A DNA stretch of 64,000 nucleotides from Prosthecodimorpha staleyi (GCF_018729455.1 NZ_JAHHZF010000001.1:1-64000); one strand, 5' to 3'. Shown: positions 52,673-62,124, counted from the first letter of the stretch. Translations and numbers: made by a program. The notes: generated from the letters alone by a model not told the origin.

Positions 52673-53452
52673 ATGACCCTCGTCGATTCCCATTGCCACC
52701 TTGATTTTCCCGATTTCGCTGAGGAACTCGACCAGGTGGTCACGCGCGCCCACGCCGCCGGCGTCGCCAAGATGGTGACCATCTCCACGCGGGTGCGCCG
52801 CTTTGAGGCGATCAAGGCGATCGCCGAGCGTTTCGACAGTGTCTGGTGCTCGGTCGGCACCCATTGCCAGAACGCCCATGAGGAACTCGACATCACGGCC
52901 GACGATCTCGCCCGGCTGGCCGAGCATCCGCGCTGTGTGGCGATCGGCGAGGCGGGGCTCGACTACCATTACGACCTGTCGCCGCGCGACGCGCAGGAGG
53001 AGGGCTTCCGCCGCCATATCGCCGCCGCGCGCATGACCGGGCTGCCGCTCGTGATCCATGCCCGCGACGCCGACGAGGACGTGGCGCGCATCCTGGAGGA
53101 GGAGACGGCGAGGGGGCCGTTCCCGATGGTCCTGCACTGCTTCTCGTCGGGCGCTGAACTCGCCAGGCGCGGCCTCGCCTGCGGCGCCTATCTGTCCTTC
53201 TCGGGCATCCTGACCTTCAAGACCGCCGAGACCATCCGCGAGGTCGCCGCCTTCGCGCCCGAAGACCGCATCCTGGTCGAGACCGACGCGCCCTATCTGG
53301 CGCCGCTGCCGTATCGCGGCAAGCGCAACGAGCCGGCCTATACGGCCAAGACGGCCGCCGTGCTGGCCAAGGTCCGCGGCGTCTCGGACGCTGAGATCGC
53401 GCGCATCACCACCGACAATTTCCACCGGCTGTTCGCCAAGGTCCCGCGGTGA
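52673..53452 (+). CDS. tatD: TatD family metal-dependent hydrolase
   Basis: 259 residues, TIM-barrel. Metal-site residues: VDSHCHLDFPDF, CVAIGEAGLDYHYDLSP, LPLVIHARDADED, VLHCFSSG and LVETDAPYLAP. The family includes 3'-5' exonucleases and D-aminoacyl-tRNA deacylases; the exact activity is not predictable. Between metG and an MBL hydrolase, the usual order in alphaproteobacteria. The next gene starts eight bases after its stop. Confidence 0.94.
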   Translation: MTLVDSHCHLDFPDFAEELDQVVTRAHAAGVAKMVTISTRVRRFEAIKAIAERFDSVWCSVGTHCQNAHEELDITADDLARLAEHPRCVAIGEAGLDYHYDLSPRDAQEEGFRRHIAAARMTGLPLVIHARDADEDVARILEEETARGPFPMVLHCFSSGAELARRGLACGAYLSFSGILTFKTAETIREVAAFAPEDRILVETDAPYLAPLPYRGKRNEPAYTAKTAAVLAKVRGVSDAEIARITTDNFHRLFAKVPR

Positions 53453-53459
53453 CGATGCC

Positions 53460-54269
53460 ATGGCGCCGCGGCTGACCTTCCGCATCCTCGGCTGCGGCTC
53501 GTCGCCGGGCGTGCCGCGCATCGGCAACGACTGGGGTCAGTGCGACCCTCGCAACCCGAAGAACCGGCGCCGACGCGCGAGCCTCCTGGTCACGCGCCGG
53601 GACGGCGACGGCGAGCCGACCCGCGTGCTGGTCGATACCGGTCCGGACCTGCGCGAACAGATGCTCGACGCCGATGTCGACTGGGTCGACGGTGTCTTTC
53701 TGACCCATCCGCATGCCGACCATATCCACGGCATCGACGATCTCCGGAGCTTCGTGCTCAACCGGCGTCAGCGCGTCGATGTCCACATGGACGCGCCCAC
53801 CGCCGAGCGCGTCCGCCACGCCTTCGACTATTGCTTCGTGACGCCGCCGGGCTCCAGCTACCCGCCGATCCTGAACGAGCACCGGATCGAAGATGGCGTG
53901 CCCGTGACGGTGAACGGCCCGGGTGGCCCGATCACGGCCGTGCCGTATCGCCAGAGCCATGGCGACATCACGTCGCTCGGCTTCCGCTTCGGCAGTCTGG
54001 CCTATTCGCCGGACGTGAGCGCCATGCCGGAGGACGCCTTCGACCGGCTTGGCGGTCTCGACGTGCTGATCATCGACGCGCTGCGCTGGGTCCCGCATCC
54101 GAGCCATTTCTCGGTCGACGAGGCGCTCGAGGTGATCGCGCGCCTGAAGCCGAAGCGCGCCATCCTGACCCACATGCACATCGATCTCGACTACCGCATC
54201 CTGAAGGCCAAGCTGCCCGACCATGTCGAGCCGGCCTATGACGGCCTGGAGATCGAGCTGCCGGCCTGA
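53460..54269 (+). CDS. MBL-fold metallohydrolase (PhnP/RNase Z-like)
   Basis: 269 residues. The start FRILGCGSSPGVPRIGNDWG and LLVDTGPDLREQMLDAD open a metallo-beta-lactamase domain; the zinc motif is FLTHPHADHIHGIDD, and later ligands are YRQSHGDI and ILTHMHIDLDY. The GCGSS plus HxHxDH layout is that of PhnP phosphodiesterases and related proteins. In this context (after metG-tatD) it is a conserved housekeeping gene of unproven substrate. Last gene of the plus-strand run. Confidence 0.9.
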   Translation: MAPRLTFRILGCGSSPGVPRIGNDWGQCDPRNPKNRRRRASLLVTRRDGDGEPTRVLVDTGPDLREQMLDADVDWVDGVFLTHPHADHIHGIDDLRSFVLNRRQRVDVHMDAPTAERVRHAFDYCFVTPPGSSYPPILNEHRIEDGVPVTVNGPGGPITAVPYRQSHGDITSLGFRFGSLAYSPDVSAMPEDAFDRLGGLDVLIIDALRWVPHPSHFSVDEALEVIARLKPKRAILTHMHIDLDYRILKAKLPDHVEPAYDGLEIELPA

Positions 54270-54710
54270 CGCAAGTCCGGCGCGGCCCATGCTCGGGTGG
54301 TCCGGGATTGGACGGTCCAGGCTCGGGTGGCCAGGATTGGGCGATCCATGGTCGGGGGGACGCCTGCGCGGGCGCCGATCCTTGCGGCGGCAGGGGGCAT
54401 CACCGGATATCGACCTGATCGTTCGACCCAACAACCGTCCACATAAAAGTTCCATAATCCATCTTATGCGAATCATCGATATGGAAGTCGCGATCCGGAT
54501 CGGTCTCCGACCCGACCGATCCCCTGTCCGACTGGCCCCAGCCGGAACGGTCCGCGTCTGCCAACCATGCGGCCTCACCGCGACGCCCTCCGACGTGCGA
54601 GGCAGCGACCAGGACGGCGGCCGCGATCGGCCCGCGGATCAGATGCCGCGATCGCGGCCGCACCGGGCTACGCGCGGCGATCGCCCGCATGGCCGGACGC
54701 GGCCCGCGTC
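54270..54710. other. Convergent intergenic region with AT-rich nested inverted repeats
   Basis: 441 bases between convergent genes. 54290-54350 has three related copies of a GGTCCGGGATTGG-like phrase. An AT-rich island at 54440-54490, unusual for this DNA, contains the arms TTCCATA/TATGGAA and CATAA/TTATG, which could form a hairpin or bind a dimeric protein. No protein-coding frame is convincing. No classic terminator is seen. Confidence 0.4.
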
Positions 54711-55916
54711 TCACCCGTCGACGTCCTCGGCACGCCGGCCGACGACGCGTTCGTAGGTCGCCGGATCGGTCGCGCCTTCGCTGCCGATGACCAGCACCCG
54801 GACCGACCGGTCGAGACCCAGCGTCGCCCGCAGGCCCGGATCGAGCGCGGCGGCGACGAGGCCCGCGGTCGCGGCCGCTCCGGATTCGCCCGCCACGATC
54901 GGCCGGTCGCCCGGCTGGGCCGCCGCGAGCAGCCGCATCGCCGCGATGGCGGCCTCGTCCGGCAAGGCGATCACGTCGTCGAGCCCACCTTTCAGGATGT
55001 CCCAGGCGACCGGCGACACTTCGCCGGCGGCCAGGCAGGCCATGAAGGTGTCGGTCGACCCCTCGATTGCGACCGGATGGCCGGCCGCCACGGTGCGGAA
55101 GACGCAATCGGCCAGGACCGGCTCGACGACGATGCAGCGCGGCCGGTCGGACCCGTAGGCCTCCCACAGATAGCCCGCGAGGGCGGCCGCAAGACCGCCG
55201 ACGCCGGCCTGAACGAAGACATGGGTCGGCGGCGCCTCCCCGTCCATCTGCCGCAGCGCCTCCGCGGCGATCAGCATGTAGCCTTCCATGACCCGGATCG
55301 GCACCGTAGCGCTGCCTTCGCTCGACGTGTCCGCCACCAGGGACCAGCCCGCCGCCGCGGCCGCGCGCGCCACCGCCCGCACGCTGTCGTCGTAGCCGCC
55401 CGGGACGCGGCGCATTTCGGCCCCATAGGCGGCGATCGCGGCTTCGCGCTCGGCGCTGACCCCCTCATGGATGAAGACCACCGAGCGGCAGCCGAACAGG
55501 CCCGCGCCCCAGGCGACCGAGCGGCCGTGATTGCCGTCCGTCGCGGTCGCGACCGTCACGTCCGCGGTGCGGTCGCGATAGCGTCCGGCCAGAAGATCGG
55601 AACTCGTGGCCGTGATGCCCTCTCCGGCCAGGCGCTCCTGCAGGATGCGCAGCACCGCATAGGCCCCGCCCAACGCCTTGAAACTCTTCAGCCCGAAGCG
55701 CCGGCTCTCGTCCTTGTAGTGCACGGCGCCGAGCCCGAGCCGGCCGGCCAGACCGTCGAGCCGCACCAGGGGCGTCGGCGCATAGCCGGGCCAGGTCGTG
55801 ATTTCCGCCGCCGCGCGTTCCGCCCCGGCCAGGGACAGGATCGCCCGCTCGGCCTCCCCATAGGGGTCGCGGCGGGCGAGCGGATTGGCGACGTGGCGGG
55901 CCGGAAAGGCTTGCAT
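54711..55916 (-). CDS. dpaL: Diaminopropionate ammonia-lyase-like PLP enzyme
   Basis: 401 residues of the tryptophan-synthase-beta fold type. The PLP lysine is K80 in GLKSFKALGGAYAV; YAPTPLVRLDGLAGRLGLG is the usual opening, ATATDGNHGRSVAWGAGLFG the substrate loop and VAGESGAAATAGLVAA the phosphate-binding region. Long, distinctive matches (HYKDESRRFGLKSFKALGG) point to DpaL, which degrades 2,3-diaminopropionate to pyruvate and ammonia. Other beta-eliminating amino-acid lyases are possible. Start at 55916 has GGGAG upstream. It is the last gene of the minus-strand series, 157 bases after the SDR gene. Confidence 0.85.
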   Translation of the reverse strand: MQAFPARHVANPLARRDPYGEAERAILSLAGAERAAAEITTWPGYAPTPLVRLDGLAGRLGLGAVHYKDESRRFGLKSFKALGGAYAVLRILQERLAGEGITATSSDLLAGRYRDRTADVTVATATDGNHGRSVAWGAGLFGCRSVVFIHEGVSAEREAAIAAYGAEMRRVPGGYDDSVRAVARAAAAAGWSLVADTSSEGSATVPIRVMEGYMLIAAEALRQMDGEAPPTHVFVQAGVGGLAAALAGYLWEAYGSDRPRCIVVEPVLADCVFRTVAAGHPVAIEGSTDTFMACLAAGEVSPVAWDILKGGLDDVIALPDEAAIAAMRLLAAAQPGDRPIVAGESGAAATAGLVAAALDPGLRATLGLDRSVRVLVIGSEGATDPATYERVVGRRAEDVDG

Positions 55917-56073
55917 GGGTCTGGCTCCCGGGAACGAAGTCTGATCTCCCCCGTTCATGCACCCGGAAGGCGCCGAAACGCCAGAGCAGGGGCGCGCGCC
56001 CTGCCCGGTTCCTTGGCGATTCCTTGGGCATTCGTCCCGTCGGACCGCGGGCCCGATAAATCGTGGAGCCCGG

Positions 56074-56820
56074 TCAGATCGTGATTGTGCCGACGCTGGC
56101 GCCGCCGCAGACATAGAGCACCTGGCCGGTGACGAAGCCCGCCTCCGGCGCAGTGAAGAAGGTGACCGCCCGGGCGACATCGTCCGAGCGGCCGAGCCGC
56201 TTGACGGGGATGGCCGCAGCCAGCGCCTGTTCGCGCGCGCTGCCGGGCTCGATCACGTCCCGGAACATGGCCGTATCCTGGATCGGACCCGGCGCCACGA
56301 CATTCACCGTGATGCCGGCGGGTCCGAGTTCCAGCGCCCAGGTCCGCGCCATCCCGATCATGCCGGCCTTGGTGGCCGAATAGGCGGTGCGGGTCGGCAG
56401 GCCGAGCGCGGCGCGCGAGGAGATCAGCACCACCCGCCCCGCCCCGGCCTTGCGCATGGCCGGCAGGAAGGCCTGCAGCAGGATCAGGGGCGCGCCGACA
56501 TGCAGATGGGTCAGGTCGTCGAGATCGGCGTCGGTGACCGCCTCGACAGGCCGCGCCCGGATCGTCCCGGCATTATGGACGAGGATGCCGACCGCATGGC
56601 GCGCCGCCACCGCGGTGGCCGCCGCCCGCGTCGCCGCCGGATCGCTCAGGTCGACTGCGACGGTTTCGAGATGCGGGTCGGCGAACTCGGCCTCCCCGCG
56701 CGACAGCGAGACGACATGGTGGCCGGCATCGATCAGTCGGCGCGAAATGGCGGCGCCGATCCCCGCGCCACCGCCGGTGACGACGGCGACCGGGCGGTCG
56801 ACGGACAAGGCTTCGGTCAT
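56074..56820 (-). CDS. Short-chain dehydrogenase/reductase
   Basis: 248 residues. Cofactor motif TGGGAGIG is at residues 15-22, VHNAGT follows, the catalytic Ser lies in VVLISSRAALG and the Y147-x3-K151 pair in AYSATKAGMIGMA. SRGEAEF after the second strand suggests preference for NADPH, weakly. Classical SDRs oxidise or reduce alcohols and ketones; the substrate is unknown. It starts 11 bases after the acyl-CoA ligase gene, so the two are co-transcribed and probably act in one pathway. Confidence 0.88.
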   Translation of the reverse strand: MTEALSVDRPVAVVTGGGAGIGAAISRRLIDAGHHVVSLSRGEAEFADPHLETVAVDLSDPAATRAAATAVAARHAVGILVHNAGTIRARPVEAVTDADLDDLTHLHVGAPLILLQAFLPAMRKAGAGRVVLISSRAALGLPTRTAYSATKAGMIGMARTWALELGPAGITVNVVAPGPIQDTAMFRDVIEPGSAREQALAAAIPVKRLGRSDDVARAVTFFTAPEAGFVTGQVLYVCGGASVGTITI

Positions 56821-56831
56821 GGCGGCTCCGG

Positions 56832-58517
56832 TCACGCGGTGCGCTTCTTCAGGGCGCGGGTGTCGTGGACGTCGCCGGCGGCCATCCGCTCGGCGACCGC
56901 GGTCTTCAGTTCGCCGCGCTGGATCTTCTGCGTCGAGGTCAGCGGCAGCGCCTCGGCGAAGGCGATCCAGCCGGGCGCCTTGTAGTAGGCGAGCCGGCCG
57001 AGGCAATGGGCGACGACGTCGCCGGCGAGGCGCACGGCGGCCTGCGGGTCGGCCGGCTTCTCGTGCGGCACGATCAGGGCGAAGACCTCGTCGCCGCGCA
57101 CCGGATCGGGCGTCGCGGCGACCGCCGCCGCCTTGACGGCCGGATGGCGCAGCAGCACCGCCTCGACCTCGACGGCGGCGATATTCTCGCCCGAGCGGCG
57201 GATCACGTTCTTCTTGCGGTCGACGAAATGGAACGATCCGTCCGGCCCGCGCCGGACCACGTCGCCGGTATGGAACCAGCCGTCGCTCCAGGCTTCCGCG
57301 CTTGCCTCCGGGTCCTTCAGATATTCGCGGAAGAAGCCGAAGCGCGGCTCCGGCCCGGCTCGCCGGACCAGGAGTTCGCCCGGCTGGTCGACCGCCGCCT
57401 CAGTGCCGTCCTCCGCGATGATGCGCGTCGCGATCGTCGGATGGGCGCGGCCGAAACAGTTGGTGCCGACATGGCGCGGCTCCTCGGTGGCGGCGATCAC
57501 CGCCCCTGCCCCGGTCTCGGTCATCGCCCAGGCCTCGATCAACGGGAACCCGAAGCGCGCCTCGAACGGCGCCTGCAGGTCGCGCGGCACGCCGGCGCCG
57601 AAGCCGAAACGCACCGTGTGGGCGCGATCGCTCGGGTCCTCCGGCGCGGCCATCAGCATGGCCGGCATTACGCCCAGATAGTGCAGCACGGTCGCCCGGC
57701 TGTCGCGGACATTGTCCCACCAGCTCTTCGGGTGGAACCGGTCGACCGCGATCAGGCAGCCGCCGGTCATCAGCATGGCCATGGCCGAATAGGCCATCGC
57801 GTTCATGTGGAAGACCGGCAGCGGCGTGATCATCCGCTCGACGCCCTCCTCGAGCGCGATCAGTCCGCCGGTCTCGGCATACCAGCGGCCGGCCTCCAGG
57901 AAATACTCGTTCGGCAGCACGCAGCCTTTCGGCCGTCCGGTCGTGCCGGAGGTGTAGAGCAGGCCGCATTCGGTATCGGCGTCGGGTGTGCCCGGCCGCG
58001 GCGGATCGAAGGGCGCGCGCTCCGGCGCCTCACCCGGCGCGACCACGGCGACCGTCCGCCCGGCGACCTCGGCCGCCGCCCGGATGTCGGCCATCCGCTC
58101 GGGCAGCACCACGGCGGCGGCGATTTCCGAATGGCCGATCAGATATTCGAGCTCGGCCGAGCGGAGATCCGGATTGATCGGCACCACCGAGATGCCGAGC
58201 CGGTTGAGCGCGAACCAGGTCAGGAAATAGATCGGACGGTTCTCGGTCAGGAGCGCGACCCGGTGGCTGCGCCCGAAGCCCGCCCGTGCCCAGGCGGCCG
58301 ACAGCCGCTCGACCACCGCCGCCGCCGCCGCATAGGTGATCTCGCCGGCCTCGATCCCGTAGCGCTCTGCCGTCTCCGGCAATACCGCCAGAAACGGCCG
58401 GTCCGGCCAGCGCGCCGCCGCTTGGCGGAAGGCGGCATGAACGGTCTGCGGCACGGTTCGCAAGGCCGCATGAACGATTTGCGGAACGGTCTCGGTCATC
58501 ACTGTCTCGCTGCTCAT
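56832..58517 (-). CDS. AMP-forming acyl-CoA ligase
   Basis: About 561 residues from ATG 58517 (starts at 58538 and 58499 are alternatives). The adenylation motif LLYTSGTTGRPKGCVLPN, the hinge/K motif region VDRKKNVIRRSGENIAAVEV and the C-terminal catalytic Lys in LTSTQKIQRGEL are intact. The enzyme should form an acyl-AMP and then the CoA thioester; aryl or aliphatic acid substrate cannot be told. The N-terminus carries an 11-residue duplication (TVPQIVHAALR/TVPQTVHAAFR). It is first of the ligase-SDR pair, downstream of the repeat block. Confidence 0.87.
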   Translation of the reverse strand: MSSETVMTETVPQIVHAALRTVPQTVHAAFRQAAARWPDRPFLAVLPETAERYGIEAGEITYAAAAAVVERLSAAWARAGFGRSHRVALLTENRPIYFLTWFALNRLGISVVPINPDLRSAELEYLIGHSEIAAAVVLPERMADIRAAAEVAGRTVAVVAPGEAPERAPFDPPRPGTPDADTECGLLYTSGTTGRPKGCVLPNEYFLEAGRWYAETGGLIALEEGVERMITPLPVFHMNAMAYSAMAMLMTGGCLIAVDRFHPKSWWDNVRDSRATVLHYLGVMPAMLMAAPEDPSDRAHTVRFGFGAGVPRDLQAPFEARFGFPLIEAWAMTETGAGAVIAATEEPRHVGTNCFGRAHPTIATRIIAEDGTEAAVDQPGELLVRRAGPEPRFGFFREYLKDPEASAEAWSDGWFHTGDVVRRGPDGSFHFVDRKKNVIRRSGENIAAVEVEAVLLRHPAVKAAAVAATPDPVRGDEVFALIVPHEKPADPQAAVRLAGDVVAHCLGRLAYYKAPGWIAFAEALPLTSTQKIQRGELKTAVAERMAAGDVHDTRALKKRTA

Positions 58518-58599
58518 ACGCCTGGTCTGCCCCATCACCCTTGCCGCCGCCTCACCCCTGCAACGGCGGCCATCCCCCGGCTCCGTCCCCTTCTCCCCC

Positions 58600-59140
58600 C
58601 TCCAGGGGGGCGAAGGGCAAAGACCCGAAGATCGGAGAGCCTAAACACCGGCGAATCCAATCGCTGACCCCGATCCCGCAGCATCCCCTTCTCCCCCCAA
58701 GGGGGGAGAAGGTGCCCGAAGGGCGGATGAGGGGGTCGATCCCCCCGCCCGCCCTGGAATTCCGGCCCGCGTCCGGAGACGGCCGTGACTGCGAATCCGG
58801 CTGAGAACCGCCCGATCCACCCCCTCATCCGGCCTTCGGCCACCTTCTCCCCCCTCCGGGGGGCGAAGGGGAAGGAGCCGTAGATCGGAGCCAAAACCCC
58901 ATAGAATCCAATCTTCTACCCCGATCCCGCAACATCCCCTTCTCCCCTTGAGGGAGAAGGTGCCCGAAGGGCGGATGAGGGGGGCGATCCCCCCGCCCCA
59001 CCCGGTTGTCCGGCCCGCGTCCGGAGACGGCCGGGACGGCGGATCTGGCGGAGAACCGCCCGATCCACCCCCTCATCCGGCCTTCGGCCACCTTCTCCCC
59101 CCTTCAGGGGGCGAAGGGAAAGCCGGAAGATCGGAGGGCC
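58600..59140. repeat. 251-bp tandem duplication of palindromic intergenic repeats
   Basis: A unit of ~251 bp occurs about 2.2 times: the phrase AATCCAATC is at 58654 and again at 58905, and GATCGGAG recurs at 58631, 58883 and 59130. Each unit holds two oppositely oriented copies of an element reading CCCTTCTCCC...GGGAGAAGG followed by GTGCCCGAAGGGCGGATGAG. The pairs are at ~58687/58822 and ~58934/59068. The inner palindromes can form long hairpins. Similar elements flank 63753-63940. The gap 58518-59158 has no gene. Confidence 0.85.
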
Positions 59141-59158
59141 GTCGGGAGCCCCCTCGCC

Positions 59159-59665
59159 TCACATGAAGAGCTGGATGTTGCCGAAGGCGGCTTCGCAGTT
59201 CACGAGGTCGACGCGCTTCAGCTTGATGCGGATCTGGCCGTCGACGACCGTCAGGGTGTGGGTCGCCCAGGCGGCGTAGAGCTTCTGGTCGTCGAAACGG
59301 GTCTCGACATAGTGCATCGGGGTCCAGGTGACGTATTCGTTGGCCGCCTCGTCGCGCCGGTCGACCTGCGGGACCTGCAGGACATGGTGGCAGCGGCTCT
59401 TCGGCTTCTGGCTGAAGGTGCGGTTGCCCTTGAGCCGCTCGACGCGGATCTTGAGGAGGAGCTTGTCCTCATACATCAGCGAGCAGGTCAGCTTCGGATC
59501 GGTCTGCCCCCATTCCAGCGGCATCCAGTAATAGGCATCCTCGGTATAGAGCTCGAGCCATTCCTCGAAACGCTGCTGGTCGATCATGCGCGCCTCGCGG
59601 ACGACGAAATCGATCAGCTGCTGGTCGGTCGGCGCGCCGGTGAGCACGGGAATATGGACGGTCAT
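59159..59665 (-). CDS. Aromatic-ring-hydroxylating dioxygenase, small (beta) subunit
   Basis: 168 residues of the NTF2/SnoaL-like fold. FVVREARMIDQQRFEEWLEL and YTEDAYYWMPLEWGQTD are characteristic of ring-hydroxylating dioxygenase beta subunits, followed by MYEDKLLLKIRVERLKG. It has no cofactor and stabilises the alpha subunit. The gene starts 11 bases after the alpha-subunit gene ends, so they are one transcript. Its stop lies just before the tandem repeat block. Confidence 0.92.
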   Translation of the reverse strand: MTVHIPVLTGAPTDQQLIDFVVREARMIDQQRFEEWLELYTEDAYYWMPLEWGQTDPKLTCSLMYEDKLLLKIRVERLKGNRTFSQKPKSRCHHVLQVPQVDRRDEAANEYVTWTPMHYVETRFDDQKLYAAWATHTLTVVDGQIRIKLKRVDLVNCEAAFGNIQLFM

Positions 59666-59676
59666 GGCCGCTCTCC

Positions 59677-60990
59677 TCACATGCTCATGGTCATGAACTT
59701 GGACCAGGCGCGGAACTGGTTGCGCATCTGCCACTCGGTCGTGCCGTTGGTGACGACGGTGGCGTCCGCCTCCTCGGCCGGGTCGTAGAGCCGCTGCACG
59801 TTGACCCATTCGTTGCCGTTACAGCGCAGGCCTTCCTGGGCGCGCTCGTACATTTCCAGGTCGTCATGGCCGACCACCGAGGTCGGCGCATTGATCAGCC
59901 GGTTGTACATCAGCGTGCGTTCCAGGAGCATGTCGGGCGCATCGACCAGCCGGAAGGTCCAGCTCTCGACCAGCGTCTTGTCGGCGGCGATCGGGATGAA
60001 GTTGCGCAGGAGCTGGATCGGCCCCTTGATCATGATGTTGGGGAAATAGACTGTGTTGTGCCGGTTCTCGTCGAGGATCGCCTTGGCGCGGTTCTCACCA
60101 TAGGCGGCGGTCATCTGGTCGAAATAGCCGGGGATGGCCGAATAGTCGGAATGGATCGAATGCGACACGCCAGTATGGCCGTGCCCGTTCGGCCAGACGC
60201 GGATGCCCATGCCCTCGAAGAACTCGTAGGGGCTCATGAAGGGCAGGAAGATCTCCACCGCCATCGGCTTCTTGGTGCCGGGCGGCGCGTTCTTCCAGAC
60301 CTCCGACGCGGTGCCGGCCGAGGATTCATGGGCGACCATCGGATGGCAGGTGTCGGTCTGGTTCTCGACCAGCATCTTCCAATTGCAGTTGTGCATGTAG
60401 CGCAGTACGCCGCCGGCGACCTGGAGCCGGCCGACCGGCGAGCGGTCGATCATGTTGTCGAAGCTCGACAGGCTGTCGCCGAAGAACGCTTCGAAATCGA
60501 GCCCGCCATCGTTGAGCTTGGCGAAGACGAAGCCGCGATAGTTCTTGACGTGGCGGACCTTGGCGAGGCCCTCGGCCGCGTGGCTGGTCTCGAAGCCGGT
60601 ATTCTCGTAGCCCTTCTTCAGGGGAATCGCGAGCAGGCTGCCGTCGAGCTTGAACGACCAGGCGTGATAGGGGCAGCGGAAGAACTTGCCGGCATTGCCG
60701 CAGGCTTCCGTGGTCACCCGCACGCCCTTGTGCGGACAGCGGTTGTAGAGAACGTTCACGTCGCCGTTGCCGTTGCGCACCATCAGCACCGGCTGGGTGC
60801 CGACCGTGGTGCCGTAGTAGTCGCCGGCATTGGGGATCTGGCTGTCGTGGCCGACATAGACCCAGGTGTTGGCGAAGAGATGTTCCATCTCCAGCTCGAA
60901 CAGTTCCTGGTCGACATAGAGATCGCGATGCACCTCGGTCTCGCGCACCAGGGAGCGCACCGCCTCGACATTGCCTCTGTATTTCGCCAT
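59677..60990 (-). CDS. Rieske aromatic-ring-hydroxylating dioxygenase, large (alpha) subunit
   Basis: 437 residues from ATG 60990; an ATG six bases upstream is less likely because GGGAGG then touches it. The Rieske [2Fe-2S] ligands are C85 and H87 in NRCPHKGV and C106 and H109 in RCPYHAWSF. The mononuclear iron site has D213, H216 and H221 in NQTDTCHPMVAHESS. It should insert oxygen into an aromatic ring using electrons from the reductase upstream (61159-62124). No separate ferredoxin gene is seen; the reductase has its own ferredoxin domain. Substrate unknown. Confidence 0.93.
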   Translation of the reverse strand: MAKYRGNVEAVRSLVRETEVHRDLYVDQELFELEMEHLFANTWVYVGHDSQIPNAGDYYGTTVGTQPVLMVRNGNGDVNVLYNRCPHKGVRVTTEACGNAGKFFRCPYHAWSFKLDGSLLAIPLKKGYENTGFETSHAAEGLAKVRHVKNYRGFVFAKLNDGGLDFEAFFGDSLSSFDNMIDRSPVGRLQVAGGVLRYMHNCNWKMLVENQTDTCHPMVAHESSAGTASEVWKNAPPGTKKPMAVEIFLPFMSPYEFFEGMGIRVWPNGHGHTGVSHSIHSDYSAIPGYFDQMTAAYGENRAKAILDENRHNTVYFPNIMIKGPIQLLRNFIPIAADKTLVESWTFRLVDAPDMLLERTLMYNRLINAPTSVVGHDDLEMYERAQEGLRCNGNEWVNVQRLYDPAEEADATVVTNGTTEWQMRNQFRAWSKFMTMSM

Positions 60991-61158
60991 CGCCATCCTC
61001 CCGGTCGGCTCTGTTCAGGTTCCGGATCGGAGTCCATTCCCATGCCGCCGTCCATCCGGATCCTCCCTAGTAGTCGGAGGATCAGTGGTTCGGAGTTACG
61101 CGACGGATGGAAACCAGCCGTCGCGAACGAACCCCGAGGTCCGGACGGACATCAGCCA

Positions 61159-62124
61159 TCAAAGATCGATCACCAGTCGCGGCGTCTTCGACCGCGAGAT
61201 GCAGATCTGCATCAGCGTGCCGGCCGCGCGCTCGCTCTCGGTCAGGATGAAGTCGCGATGATCGGGCACGCCCTCGACCACGCCGACCTGGCAGATGCCG
61301 CAATCGCCGCGCCGGCAATCGAACATCGGGTCCTCGCCGGCCTCGACCAGCACATCCACGATGGTCTTGCCCGGCGGCACGACGAAGCTCTTGCCGGACG
61401 ATTTGAGCACCACCTCGAAGGGCTGGTCGCCGTCGGCGGCGGTCGGTGCCGTGAAGATCTCGAAATGCAGCCGGCCGTCGCGCCAGCCGAGCGCCTTGGC
61501 CTGGTCGCGTGCCGCCTCGATCATCGGCAGCGGCCCGCACAGATAGAGCGGTCCGGCCGCGCCGAGCCCCGCCATGACGCCCCGGAGATCGAAGAAGCCG
61601 CCGGCCTCGTCGTCGGCATGCACGGTCAGCCGGTCGCCGGCGACCGCGCGGCATTCGTCCAGGAAGGCGAAATCGGCGCGCGAGCGGCCGGCATAGTAGA
61701 AGCGGAACGGATGGTTGGCGGCGGCCAGTTCGGCCGCCATGGCCAGGATCGGCGTGACCCCGATGCCGCCGGCGACCAGCGTGACCGGACCCTCGGCCGG
61801 TTCCAGCGGGAAATTGTTCTGCGGCGGCTCCACCGTCACGGCGTCGCCGGCGACGAGCCCGTGCATGTAGGCGGATCCGCCGGTCGAGGCCTCCTCCAGG
61901 CGGATGCCGAGCCGGTAGTGATGCGGCCGTGTCGCGGCGGCGGGCTCGGGGGTCGCATTGACCAAGCTGTAGGAGCGCGTGTCCCCACCGGGCAGGCGGA
62001 TCTTGACATGCGCGCCGGCCTGCCAGCTCGGCAGCGGGCCGCCGTCGGGCCGGGCGAGACGGATGTCGCGCACCCGCGGGGCGGCATTGCGCGTCTCGAT
62101 GACGGTGAGGGACAGGGTCTCCAT
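61159..62124 (-). CDS. Flavin and [2Fe-2S] oxidoreductase (phthalate dioxygenase reductase type)
   Basis: 321 residues in the order flavin domain, NAD domain, C-terminal plant-type ferredoxin. RSYSLVNA is the flavin-binding motif, VAGGIGVTPILAMAAEL the nucleotide site and FDCRRGDCGICQVG with a later QICISR the C-x4-C-x2-C...C cluster. This is the class IA reductase that feeds Rieske oxygenases directly from NAD(P)H. It overlaps the upstream gene's stop by one base and is followed by the oxygenase genes after 168 bases. Confidence 0.92.
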   Translation of the reverse strand: METLSLTVIETRNAAPRVRDIRLARPDGGPLPSWQAGAHVKIRLPGGDTRSYSLVNATPEPAAATRPHHYRLGIRLEEASTGGSAYMHGLVAGDAVTVEPPQNNFPLEPAEGPVTLVAGGIGVTPILAMAAELAAANHPFRFYYAGRSRADFAFLDECRAVAGDRLTVHADDEAGGFFDLRGVMAGLGAAGPLYLCGPLPMIEAARDQAKALGWRDGRLHFEIFTAPTAADGDQPFEVVLKSSGKSFVVPPGKTIVDVLVEAGEDPMFDCRRGDCGICQVGVVEGVPDHRDFILTESERAAGTLMQICISRSKTPRLVIDL

